Assembly (NCBI RefSeq): GCF_029227915.1
Contig: NC_079883.1
Coordinates: 11,346,001-11,410,000, forward strand
DNA: 64,000 bases
Origin: Hydractinia symbiolongicarpus
Taxonomy: Eukaryota; Cnidaria; Hydrozoa; Anthoathecata; Hydractiniidae
Reading direction: 5' to 3'
The position numbers and the translations under genes are program-made. Of this stretch, positions 53,772 to 64,000 are shown one piece after another (the stretch's first letter is position 1; every line of letters starts with the position of its first letter). Below the pieces are notes generated by a model. It searched no databases, had not been told where the DNA came from, and saw only the letters and a program-made list of their open reading frames with translations.

Positions 53772-54185
<414 letters not shown>

Positions 54186-54546
54186 GCATCTTACCAAACA
54201 AAAAACGGCTATTTTTATAGCCACACATCCATAAAAAATATTACGGCTAGCTTTTTATATCAAACTTTGTCCTGCTTTCTGTTTAAATTTTATGCTACAT
54301 AAAAATTTTATGCTACATAAAGTTTGACAATGTTAAAAATATGAAGGGCAAGAAAAGTAAAAGCAAGAAAATAAGAAATTTAAAAACGAAAATACTTAAA
54401 CTTAGGGAATCTAATCTTAAATTTACTCTTTTTTAACTGTTTAAGTGACTTAAACAAGTTTAACTTTGTACCAAGATAATGTTTTTTTGTAAATGTGTGG
54501 CTATAAAAATAGCCGTTTGTTAATGTAATAGCCAGATACACACAAA

Positions 54547-55098
54547 TTATTTTTTTGCGGTCTTCTTTGCTGCCTTTTTGGGAGTCTTTTTGACCTTCTT
54601 TGCTGCAGGTTTTTTAGCAACAGGCTTCTTTGTGGGTTTCTTAGCTGCTGGTTTCTTAGCCGAGGCTTTCTTTGTGGCAGGCTTCTTTGCTGCTTTCTTT
54701 GGCGTGCTCTTCTTTGCTGGCTTCTTTTTTGGTGTACTTTTCTTTGCAGTAGGCTTCTTTGCCGTTGGCTTTTTTGCTGCGGCCTTTTTCTTAGGTTTTT
54801 CTTTTTTTACCTGACCTAGCTTGAATGATCCAGAAGCACCAGTGCCTTTAGTTTGAATCAAATCGCCTGATGTTACTCCTCGTTTAAGAGCCATTTTCAG
54901 ATGATGATCTGAGTTTTCAGCAACTTTGTAATTTGCATGAATATATTTTGTAATAGCTTGGCGAGATGAACCACCGCGTTCCTTTAGGGTAGCGATAGCA
55001 GCCTTGATCATGTCCACATATTTAGGGTGATCAGCTGTCTTCTTTGCAGCAGGTTTCTTCTTGGGTGCGATTTTCTTTGGAGAAGCTGCTTCACTCAT
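54547..55098 (-). CDS. H1: Linker histone H1 (unit 10)
   Basis: Same protein as at 2788-3339. Stem-loop at 54499-54514. Confidence 0.97.
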   Translation of the reverse strand: MSEAASPKKIAPKKKPAAKKTADHPKYVDMIKAAIATLKERGGSSRQAITKYIHANYKVAENSDHHLKMALKRGVTSGDLIQTKGTGASGSFKLGQVKKEKPKKKAAAKKPTAKKPTAKKSTPKKKPAKKSTPKKAAKKPATKKASAKKPAAKKPTKKPVAKKPAAKKVKKTPKKAAKKTAKK

Positions 55099-55677
55099 TT
55101 TTAATGTTTTCTTACAACAATCCAACGATAAACGATGCTTGTTATCACAGTAGAAGTATACTAAACATTACCGTGTAAATGAGATATAATTTAAGACGGT
55201 GCGAAGTATGCGGACGTAAAAGTACCACTCCCGGGAATTGATTTGGCGCGAAAACAGAAATGTGTGTTTCTGTACATCGTATAATGTCCGTTTTGGGTGC
55301 CGCGACTATGCGAAAGCATGTTAATTTTTATTTGTAGTACGACGCAATAGTCTGCAAGAGAAGCTGCTGGAGTTTGAGGTCTTCAGCATTACATCTAGTC
55401 TGTTAATTTGGGCTTCTTCCGCGCTCGTGTTAGGATTTTCATAAAGCGTTCTTTGGTTTGCGTTGCGTATGTCGGCCTACATCATCGACACGGCCTGTTT
55501 CCGGCTATTAGGAGCAATTCATATATTGGGCACTGCGTTTCGACTTTTTTATTAGACCACAGTAAAAAAATTCACTCACAGAAGTCCCTTTCTTTCATGG
55601 CTACAAACACGAAGAATTCTGTCGTAAGTAAAACGAATGCGCAAGCCAAAATGACGATGGGGCGAAGTCATAAGCAT

Positions 55678-55750
55678 GGCCCTGTGGCCCAATGGATAAG
55701 GCATCTGACTACGAATCAGGGGATTCCAGGTTCGACTCCTGGCAGGGTCG
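55678..55750 (+). tRNA. tRNA-Arg(ACG), unit 10
   Basis: Identical to 3919-3991. Confidence 0.96.
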
Positions 55751-56072
55751 CACTGTCGCATTTCGGCTGCATGGTCTACTGTGTAACGCGCGCGCACGTT
55801 CTGGCGTAATGCGTTGATAAACGGAATGTACGCAGACATATTGGAAAGTAATATCACGCACTTAGTATCGTCGCCTTTGTTAGCATTCATGTAAGTTACC
55901 ATCCACTCGCTACAGTCGCTCTCCATCCTACGGCTAAATCAACAGCCGTGATTTTTACTATGTCGCCGTCCATCCGTACGCGGTGACAGTTGTAAGCTTT
56001 ACAGTAACGTGACATGCTCCACAAGCAGTTACGGTGTGTGGACGATGCCTATCATGGCAACGCTTGTTCTTT

Positions 56073-56260
56073 ATCGCTTCTCGGCCTAATGGCTAAGATC
56101 AAGTGTAGTATCTGTTCTTATCAGTTTAATATCTGGTAGGCCATTCTCTGAATGGTCAGTATATTAATCTGATTTTTGGCCTTGGGTCATGGAGGTGGAT
56201 TCATTCACGCCGTGACCACGGGTTGCCTTGGTGTTGCACTATTACCGATGGCGGCCCACA
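56073..56260 (+). ncRNA. U2: U2 snRNA (unit 10)
   Basis: Same RNA as at 4313-4500; PSE-like element at 56019. A to T at 56350, in the U2-U1 spacer, is private to this unit. Confidence 0.95.
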
Positions 56261-56449
56261 TAAGCAATAAAAGAATAATAGCAGTCCTCTTTCCGACGGC
56301 ACTCTGCATAGTCTACGGCGGGAACAAAACGCGTACACTGGGGGAGAATTCAGCCTATGCCCCGCGACACGGCAGTTTATAACACACTCAAGCCACAAGC
56401 ATTAACAAACTTTGAAGGGTACCCTCATGCTACGGTGCAGTTCCAACTC

Positions 56450-56614
56450 ATACTTACCTGACGGGGAAGTAAAGACTGATCAATGAGGGTTTTCTTCCAG
56501 AGTGAGGCTCTTGCATTGCACTACGCTTGGGCTGACCTCTGCGATTACTGCAAACGTCAGTAACTCGACCGTACAATTTCTGGTAGTGGGGGCCTGCGTC
56601 CGCGCTCGCCCCCT
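56450..56614 (+). ncRNA. U1: U1 snRNA (unit 10)
   Basis: Same RNA as at 4690-4854; PSE-like element at 56393. Confidence 0.95.
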
Positions 56615-56941
56615 CCTTAAGTCAAAATGAATGAGCTTAGAAAAGTTGCGCGGCCAAATGTCGGTGGTGACTTAAACGCTAAGGTAAAACCTCGCTTGGC
56701 TGTTACGAAACGTGATTGCGATATAAGTCCTCGGAAGGCGGCGGAATTTTATTTTATTTGCCATTCCGTCAGGGTTATTGGATGATCGGCAATAGATCGA
56801 GTTTGTATGCATTTGAAAGCTCTTTTTTCTCGTACTATCACCTGAAAATGTCGTAGGAAAATGTCATAGGAAACACTTTCAACAACCGCCACGTTCCTTA
56901 ATTGTTATAACAAGAAATATATCACAGCAAATGAAAATGAA

Positions 56942-57061
56942 AAGCCTACGACACCGGGAGTTCCCAGGCGGTCCCCCATCCAAGTACTATCCCGGCCCGA
57001 CGATGCTTAACTTCCGTGATCAGACGAGAACGGGTGTGTTCATCGTGGTATGGCCGTAGAC
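56942..57061 (-). rRNA. 5S: 5S rRNA (unit 10)
   Basis: Same RNA as at 5203-5322. Confidence 0.98.
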
Positions 57062-57258
57062 ATTAGTAGGTGCAAATACGTGCAATTTATTTTGACGTTG
57101 TGATCAAATTTTTTTATTTAATTTCTTTGAGTTACTTAGGACAAGGCGTATGCATGGATTATCTATTAGACTTTAAGGTTATAGTTTTGTGAAAAAAACA
57201 ATGTTTTTTTAAAGATGTGTGGCTATAAAAATAGCCGTTGTTTTCTGAGTGTAGCGGT

Positions 57259-57639
57259 TTACTTCTTCTGTCCTTTGTCGTTCTTCTTTGGGAGTAAGAC
57301 AGCTTGAATGTTTGGCAAAACACCACCAGCTGCAATGGTTACACCGCTCAAAAGTTTGTTTAATTCTTCATCATTACGAACAGCCAATTGTAAATGTCTT
57401 GGAATAATCCTAGCTTTTTTGTTGTCTCTTGCTGCGTTACCAGCCAACTCCAATATCTCAGCAGATAAATATTCCAAGACGGCTGCTAAGTAAACTGGTG
57501 CTCCAGATCCAATTCGGTTAGCATAGTGCCCTCTACGAAGGAATCTATGCACTCTACCGACTGGAAATTGAAGTCCAGCTCTTGAGGATCTTGTCTTGGC
57601 TTTAGCCTTAGCTTTTCCACCTTTTCCACGTCCAGACAT
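57259..57639 (-). CDS. H2A: Histone H2A (unit 11)
   Basis: Same protein as at 10441-10821. Stem-loop at 57221-57236. Confidence 0.99.
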   Translation of the reverse strand: MSGRGKGGKAKAKAKTRSSRAGLQFPVGRVHRFLRRGHYANRIGSGAPVYLAAVLEYLSAEILELAGNAARDNKKARIIPRHLQLAVRNDEELNKLLSGVTIAAGGVLPNIQAVLLPKKNDKGQKK

Positions 57640-57923
57640 AACTGCGATTTGATTTGTAAGTTAATACAAAAACGTACGAATATTTAACGTAAGTGTTAAC
57701 GAAATAAACTTTACTCGTTTTTTCATCATAAAAATAGGATCGAAATCATGTTTTTTTAACCAATCATAATTAAGTATTAAACAAAAGATTTTTTTTTTAA
57801 CCAATTAAATTGCGTATCGGCGTTTTCGGATCGAATTCGATCCGATTTTTTTACTTATAAACAAAAAGTTTTGACTTGCAGTTTAATGCTTATTTACAAG
57901 TTAAGTAGCAAAAATTTTTAACC

Positions 57924-58328
57924 ATGTCTGACGCAGCAGCTAAAGGAGGAAAACAGGCACCTAAAGTAGCCAAGAAAGGTGAAAAAAGAGCCGGCAAAAA
58001 AGGAGGAAAGATTGGTGGAACTGGTGAAAAGAAACGCAAGAGAAAGAGAAAGGAAAGTTATGCTATTTACATCTACAATGTTTTGAAACAAGTTCACCCA
58101 GATGTCGGAGTTTCAAGCAAAGCTATGAGCATCATGAACTCATTTGTCAACGACATCTTTGAGCGCATTGCTTCCGAAGCTTCGCGTTTGGCTCTTCAAA
58201 ACAAAAAGTCGACCATCTCTTCTCGTGAAATTCAAACCGCAGTACGTCTTCTCTTGCCTGGAGAACTTGCAAAACACGCAGTCAGTGAAGGAACAAAAGC
58301 CGTCACAAAATACACAAGCAGCAAGTAA
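57924..58328 (+). CDS. H2B: Histone H2B (unit 11)
   Basis: Same protein as at 310-714. Stem-loop at 58352-58367, with the common TTTT loop. Confidence 0.98.
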   Translation: MSDAAAKGGKQAPKVAKKGEKRAGKKGGKIGGTGEKKRKRKRKESYAIYIYNVLKQVHPDVGVSSKAMSIMNSFVNDIFERIASEASRLALQNKKSTISSREIQTAVRLLLPGELAKHAVSEGTKAVTKYTSSK

Positions 58329-58788
58329 ACCAACGTCTACCAAACACAAACGGTCTTTTTTAAGACCACACATCTTTAAAAAAACATTTACTTGGCGTCA
58401 CTACAAGTTAACCGAAGTTAATAAAACTTCTAAATAATGTGCTTAAGAACACTAGCCTACATTTAAAATACTTCCCCATGTGTGTGTGGATTAGCTTCAC
58501 TTTTCATACGTATTATTAGCTGTACTTGCAGAAAAGACAAGTACATTGATCCATGTTATTGCTTACATTTAACTTAACCCAGCTTTTCACGGAAACACTC
58601 CCAGGCAAATTAACCCTACAAAGTATTTCTAAATTTTTTTTGTGTCATATATGACATAGTATCGTATAGCAATAAATGTAACTGTGACAAGACTTTACAC
58701 ATTGTGTAATTTGGAAGCGTGCACAAAGTAATGTTTTAAAAGATTTGTGGCTATAAAAATAGCCGTTTTTGTTGAGCAATGACAACGC

Positions 58789-59145
<357 letters not shown>

Positions 59146-59623
59146 TTAACAGAATTCAGACAGCTTTAAAAAGAGGCCATAAAATTACCTACTGCTCGTG
59201 GAAACACCCTAATTAACCAATAGAGTTGCGTCATTACAAAATGTTCCGAACATTTTGTACATTTTTTTAAGTAAAACTGTAGTTTTTTTAAAAATTCGTG
59301 GTCTTAATGTTTCAGTAAGGCAATAAATTTGGCATCGTTGGAATTCGCCAAACCTTCTGCTACTTACTAAAAAAAAAAAAAGTCAAAAGCTTTTGTGTAT
59401 CAGAAGATACAGCCGTTTTCCCGTAGCCAAAAAACACAGATTTTATAAAAATGTTAAAGTAATGAGCGTAATGTCATTATGCAGCCAATCAGAAATTACT
59501 TTCTTAGCACCAATCAAATGGTTTGTTTTGAACCTTAGCTGTCAATCAATATGAGAAATAAAACTTTGGCGCGATAGTGCATTTTAGACCGTCTTGTGTA
59601 TCCGTACTACATCGACTTCTTAA

Positions 59624-60037
<414 letters not shown>

Positions 60038-60398
60038 GCATCTTACCAAACAAAAAACGGCTATTTTTATAGCCACACATCCATAAAAAATATTACGGCT
60101 AGCTTTTTATATCAAACTTTGTCCTGCTTTCTGTTTAAATTTTATGCTACATAAAAATTTTATGCTACATAAAGTTTGACAATGTTAAAAATATGAAGGG
60201 CAAGAAAAGTAAAAGCAAGAAAATAAGAAATTTAAAAACGAAAATACTTAAACTTAGGGAATCTAATCTTAAATTTACTCTTTTTTAACTGTTTAAGTGA
60301 CTTAAACAAGTTTAACTTTGTACCAAGATAATGTTTTTTTGTAAATGTGTGGCTATAAAAATAGCCGTTTGTTAATGTAATAGCCAGATACACACAAA

Positions 60399-60950
60399 TT
60401 ATTTTTTTGCGGTCTTCTTTGCTGCCTTTTTGGGAGTCTTTTTGACCTTCTTTGCTGCAGGTTTTTTAGCAACAGGCTTCTTTGTGGGTTTCTTAGCTGC
60501 TGGTTTCTTAGCCGAGGCTTTCTTTGTGGCAGGCTTCTTTGCTGCTTTCTTTGGCGTGCTCTTCTTTGCTGGCTTCTTTTTTGGTGTACTTTTCTTTGCA
60601 GTAGGCTTCTTTGCCGTTGGCTTTTTTGCTGCGGCCTTTTTCTTAGGTTTTTCTTTTTTTACCTGACCTAGCTTGAATGATCCAGAAGCACCAGTGCCTT
60701 TAGTTTGAATCAAATCGCCTGATGTTACTCCTCGTTTAAGAGCCATTTTCAGATGATGATCTGAGTTTTCAGCAACTTTGTAATTTGCATGAATATATTT
60801 TGTAATAGCTTGGCGAGATGAACCACCGCGTTCCTTTAGGGTAGCGATAGCAGCCTTGATCATGTCCACATATTTAGGGTGATCAGCTGTCTTCTTTGCA
60901 GCAGGTTTCTTCTTGGGTGCGATTTTCTTTGGAGAAGCTGCTTCACTCAT
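60399..60950 (-). CDS. H1: Linker histone H1 (unit 11)
   Basis: Same protein as at 2788-3339. Stem-loop at 60351-60366. Confidence 0.97.
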   Translation of the reverse strand: MSEAASPKKIAPKKKPAAKKTADHPKYVDMIKAAIATLKERGGSSRQAITKYIHANYKVAENSDHHLKMALKRGVTSGDLIQTKGTGASGSFKLGQVKKEKPKKKAAAKKPTAKKPTAKKSTPKKKPAKKSTPKKAAKKPATKKASAKKPAAKKPTKKPVAKKPAAKKVKKTPKKAAKKTAKK

Positions 60951-61529
60951 TTTTAATGTTTTCTTACAACAATCCAACGATAAACGATGCTTGTTATCAC
61001 AGTAGAAGTATACTAAACATTACCGTGTAAATGAGATATAATTTAAGACGGTGCGAAGTATGCGGACGTAAAAGTACCACTCCCGGGAATTGATTTGGCG
61101 CGAAAACAGAAATGTGTGTTTCTGTACATCGTATAATGTCCGTTTTGGGTGCCGCGACTATGCGAAAGCATGTTAATTTTTATTTGTAGTACGACGCAAT
61201 AGTCTGCAAGAGAAGCTGCTGGAGTTTGAGGTCTTCAGCATTACATCTAGTCTGTTAATTTGGGCTTCTTCCGCGCTCGTGTTAGGATTTTCATAAAGCG
61301 TTCTTTGGTTTGCGTTGCGTATGTCGGCCTACATCATCGACACGGCCTGTTTCCGGCTATTAGGAGCAATTCATATATTGGGCACTGCGTTTCGACTTTT
61401 TTATTAGACCACAGTAAAAAAATTCACTCACAGAAGTCCCTTTCTTTCATGGCTACAAACACGAAGAATTCTGTCGTAAGTAAAACGAATGCGCAAGCCA
61501 AAATGACGATGGGGCGAAGTCATAAGCAT

Positions 61530-61602
61530 GGCCCTGTGGCCCAATGGATAAGGCATCTGACTACGAATCAGGGGATTCCAGGTTCGACTCCTGGCAGGGT
61601 CG
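61530..61602 (+). tRNA. tRNA-Arg(ACG), unit 11
   Basis: Identical to 3919-3991. Confidence 0.96.
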
Positions 61603-61924
61603 CACTGTCGCATTTCGGCTGCATGGTCTACTGTGTAACGCGCGCGCACGTTCTGGCGTAATGCGTTGATAAACGGAATGTACGCAGACATATTGGAAAG
61701 TAATATCACGCACTTAGTATCGTCGCCTTTGTTAGCATTCATGTAAGTTACCATCCACTCGCTACAGTCGCTCTCCATCCTACGGCTAAATCAACAGCCG
61801 TGATTTTTACTATGTCGCCGTCCATCCGTACGCGGTGACAGTTGTAAGCTTTACAGTAACGTGACATGCTCCACAAGCAGTTACGGTGTGTGGACGATGC
61901 CTATCATGGCAACGCTTGTTCTTT

Positions 61925-62112
61925 ATCGCTTCTCGGCCTAATGGCTAAGATCAAGTGTAGTATCTGTTCTTATCAGTTTAATATCTGGTAGGCCATTCTC
62001 TGAATGGTCAGTATATTAATCTGATTTTTGGCCTTGGGTCATGGAGGTGGATTCATTCACGCCGTGACCACGGGTTGCCTTGGTGTTGCACTATTACCGA
62101 TGGCGGCCCACA
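61925..62112 (+). ncRNA. U2: U2 snRNA (unit 11)
   Basis: Same RNA as at 4313-4500; PSE-like element at 61871. Confidence 0.95.
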
Positions 62113-62301
62113 TAAGCAATAAAAGAATAATAGCAGTCCTCTTTCCGACGGCACTCTGCATAGTCTACGGCGGGAACAAAACGCGTACACTGGGGGAGAA
62201 TACAGCCTATGCCCCGCGACACGGCAGTTTATAACACACTCAAGCCACAAGCATTAACAAACTTTGAAGGGTACCCTCATGCTACGGTGCAGTTCCAACT
62301 C

Positions 62302-62466
62302 ATACTTACCTGACGGGGAAGTAAAGACTGATCAATGAGGGTTTTCTTCCAGAGTGAGGCTCTTGCATTGCACTACGCTTGGGCTGACCTCTGCGATTAC
62401 TGCAAACGTCAGTAACTCGACCGTACAATTTCTGGTAGTGGGGGCCTGCGTCCGCGCTCGCCCCCT
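62302..62466 (+). ncRNA. U1: U1 snRNA (unit 11)
   Basis: Same RNA as at 4690-4854; PSE-like element at 62245. Confidence 0.95.
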
Positions 62467-62793
62467 CCTTAAGTCAAAATGAATGAGCTTAGAAAAGTTG
62501 CGCGGCCAAATGTCGGTGGTGACTTAAACGCTAAGGTAAAACCTCGCTTGGCTGTTACGAAACGTGATTGCGATATAAGTCCTCGGAAGGCGGCGGAATT
62601 TTATTTTATTTGCCATTCCGTCAGGGTTATTGGATGATCGGCAATAGATCGAGTTTGTATGCATTTGAAAGCTCTTTTTTCTCGTACTATCACCTGAAAA
62701 TGTCGTAGGAAAATGTCATAGGAAACACTTTCAACAACCGCCACGTTCCTTAATTGTTATAACAAGAAATATATCACAGCAAATGAAAATGAA

Positions 62794-62913
62794 AAGCCTA
62801 CGACACCGGGAGTTCCCAGGCGGTCCCCCATCCAAGTACTATCCCGGCCCGACGATGCTTAACTTCCGTGATCAGACGAGAACGGGTGTGTTCATCGTGG
62901 TATGGCCGTAGAC
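62794..62913 (-). rRNA. 5S: 5S rRNA (unit 11)
   Basis: Same RNA as at 5203-5322. Confidence 0.98.
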
Positions 62914-63110
62914 ATTAGTAGGTGCAAATACGTGCAATTTATTTTGACGTTGTGATCAAATTTTTTTATTTAATTTCTTTGAGTTACTTAGGACAAGGCG
63001 TATGCATGGATTATCTATTAGACTTTAAGGTTATAGTTTTGTGAAAAAAACAATGTTTTTTTAAAGATGTGTGGCTATAAAAATAGCCGTTGTTTTCTGA
63101 GTGTAGCGGT

Positions 63111-63491
63111 TTACTTCTTCTGTCCTTTGTCGTTCTTCTTTGGGAGTAAGACAGCTTGAATGTTTGGCAAAACACCACCAGCTGCAATGGTTACACCGCT
63201 CAAAAGTTTGTTTAATTCTTCATCATTACGAACAGCCAATTGTAAATGTCTTGGAATAATCCTAGCTTTTTTGTTGTCTCTTGCTGCGTTACCAGCCAAC
63301 TCCAATATCTCAGCAGATAAATATTCCAAGACGGCTGCTAAGTAAACTGGTGCTCCAGATCCAATTCGGTTAGCATAGTGCCCTCTACGAAGGAATCTAT
63401 GCACTCTACCGACTGGAAATTGAAGTCCAGCTCTTGAGGATCTTGTCTTGGCTTTAGCCTTAGCTTTTCCACCTTTTCCACGTCCAGACAT
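63111..63491 (-). CDS. H2A: Histone H2A (unit 12)
   Basis: Same protein as at 10441-10821. Stem-loop at 63073-63088. Last complete gene in the window. Confidence 0.99.
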   Translation of the reverse strand: MSGRGKGGKAKAKAKTRSSRAGLQFPVGRVHRFLRRGHYANRIGSGAPVYLAAVLEYLSAEILELAGNAARDNKKARIIPRHLQLAVRNDEELNKLLSGVTIAAGGVLPNIQAVLLPKKNDKGQKK

Positions 63492-63775
63492 AACTGCGAT
63501 TTGATTTGTAAGTTAATACAAAAACGTACGAATATTTAACGTAAGTGTTAACGAAATAAACTTTACTCGTTTTTTCATCATAAAAATAGGATCGAAATCA
63601 TGTTTTTTTAACCAATCATAATTAAGTATTAAACAAAAGATTTTTTTTTTAACCAATTAAATTGCGTATCGGCGTTTTCGGATCGAATTCGATCCGATTT
63701 TTTTACTTATAAACAAAAAGTTTTGACTTGCAGTTTAATGCTTATTTACAAGTTAAGTAGCAAAAATTTTTAACC

Positions 63776-64000
63776 ATGTCTGACGCAGCAGCTAAAGGAG
63801 GAAAACAGGCACCTAAAGTAGCCAAGAAAGGTGAAAAAAGAGCCGGCAAAAAAGGAGGAAAGATTGGTGGAACTGGTGAAAAGAAACGCAAGAGAAAGAG
63901 AAAGGAAAGTTATGCTATTTACATCTACAATGTTTTGAAACAAGTTCACCCAGATGTCGGAGTTTCAAGCAAAGCTATGAGCATCATGAACTCATTTGTC
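63776..64000 (+). CDS. H2B: Histone H2B, 5' part (unit 12)
   Basis: The first 75 codons match the other copies. The window edge cuts the gene inside the histone fold. Confidence 0.97.
   Translation, partial: MSDAAAKGGKQAPKVAKKGEKRAGKKGGKIGGTGEKKRKRKRKESYAIYIYNVLKQVHPDVGVSSKAMSIMNSFV

Overview
The window is a head-to-tail tandem array of one compound repeat. It holds about eleven copies of a 5,852-bp unit, and one copy is 5,854 bp. Neither end of the array lies inside the window. Each unit carries nine genes in a fixed order: H2A(-), H2B(+), H4(-), H3(+), H1(-), tRNA-Arg(ACG)(+), U2 snRNA(+), U1 snRNA(+), 5S rRNA(-). One repeat therefore combines a full replication-dependent histone set with two spliceosomal RNA genes and two RNA polymerase III genes.

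The organism is an animal. The H3 and H4 proteins are of metazoan type, the histone genes have no introns and end in SLBP-type stem-loops, and the snRNAs and 5S RNA are of metazoan type. The AT-rich histone spacers and the look of H1 and H2B would fit a cnidarian, perhaps a hydrozoan, but that is a low-confidence inference. No ORF here looks bacterial or viral, and no mobile element was seen.

Layout, using unit 1 positions: H2A start codon at 25, H2A/H2B shared promoter 26-309, H2B 310-714, convergent spacer, H4 1177-1488, H4/H3 shared promoter 1489-2014, H3 from 2015, convergent spacer, H1 2788-3339, spacer of about 580 bp, tRNA 3919-3991, spacer, U2 4313-4500, U1 4690-4854, spacer, 5S 5203-5322, then the H2A of the next unit. 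H2A/H2B and H4/H3 are divergent pairs, while H2B/H4 and H3/H1 converge. All five histone genes end in a 16-nt stem-loop followed by an A-rich downstream element. U1 and U2 share a PSE-like element at about -55 and a 3'-box-like element.

Units 3-12 are almost identical, and only a handful of single-base or dinucleotide differences were noticed. Unit 1 is clearly more diverged: many spacer variants, a frameshifted H3, and a 21-bp insertion beside 5S. It is separated from the uniform part by an assembly gap of exactly 500 N (5809-6308), where about 1.43 kb would be expected. That gap removes H2B and parts of H2A and H4 from unit 2.

The genes share a theme of bulk products: S-phase nucleosome proteins, 5S RNA for ribosomes, U1/U2 for splicing, and an arginine tRNA. 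Amplifying them together keeps their copy numbers equal, although they need different polymerases and different cell-cycle control.
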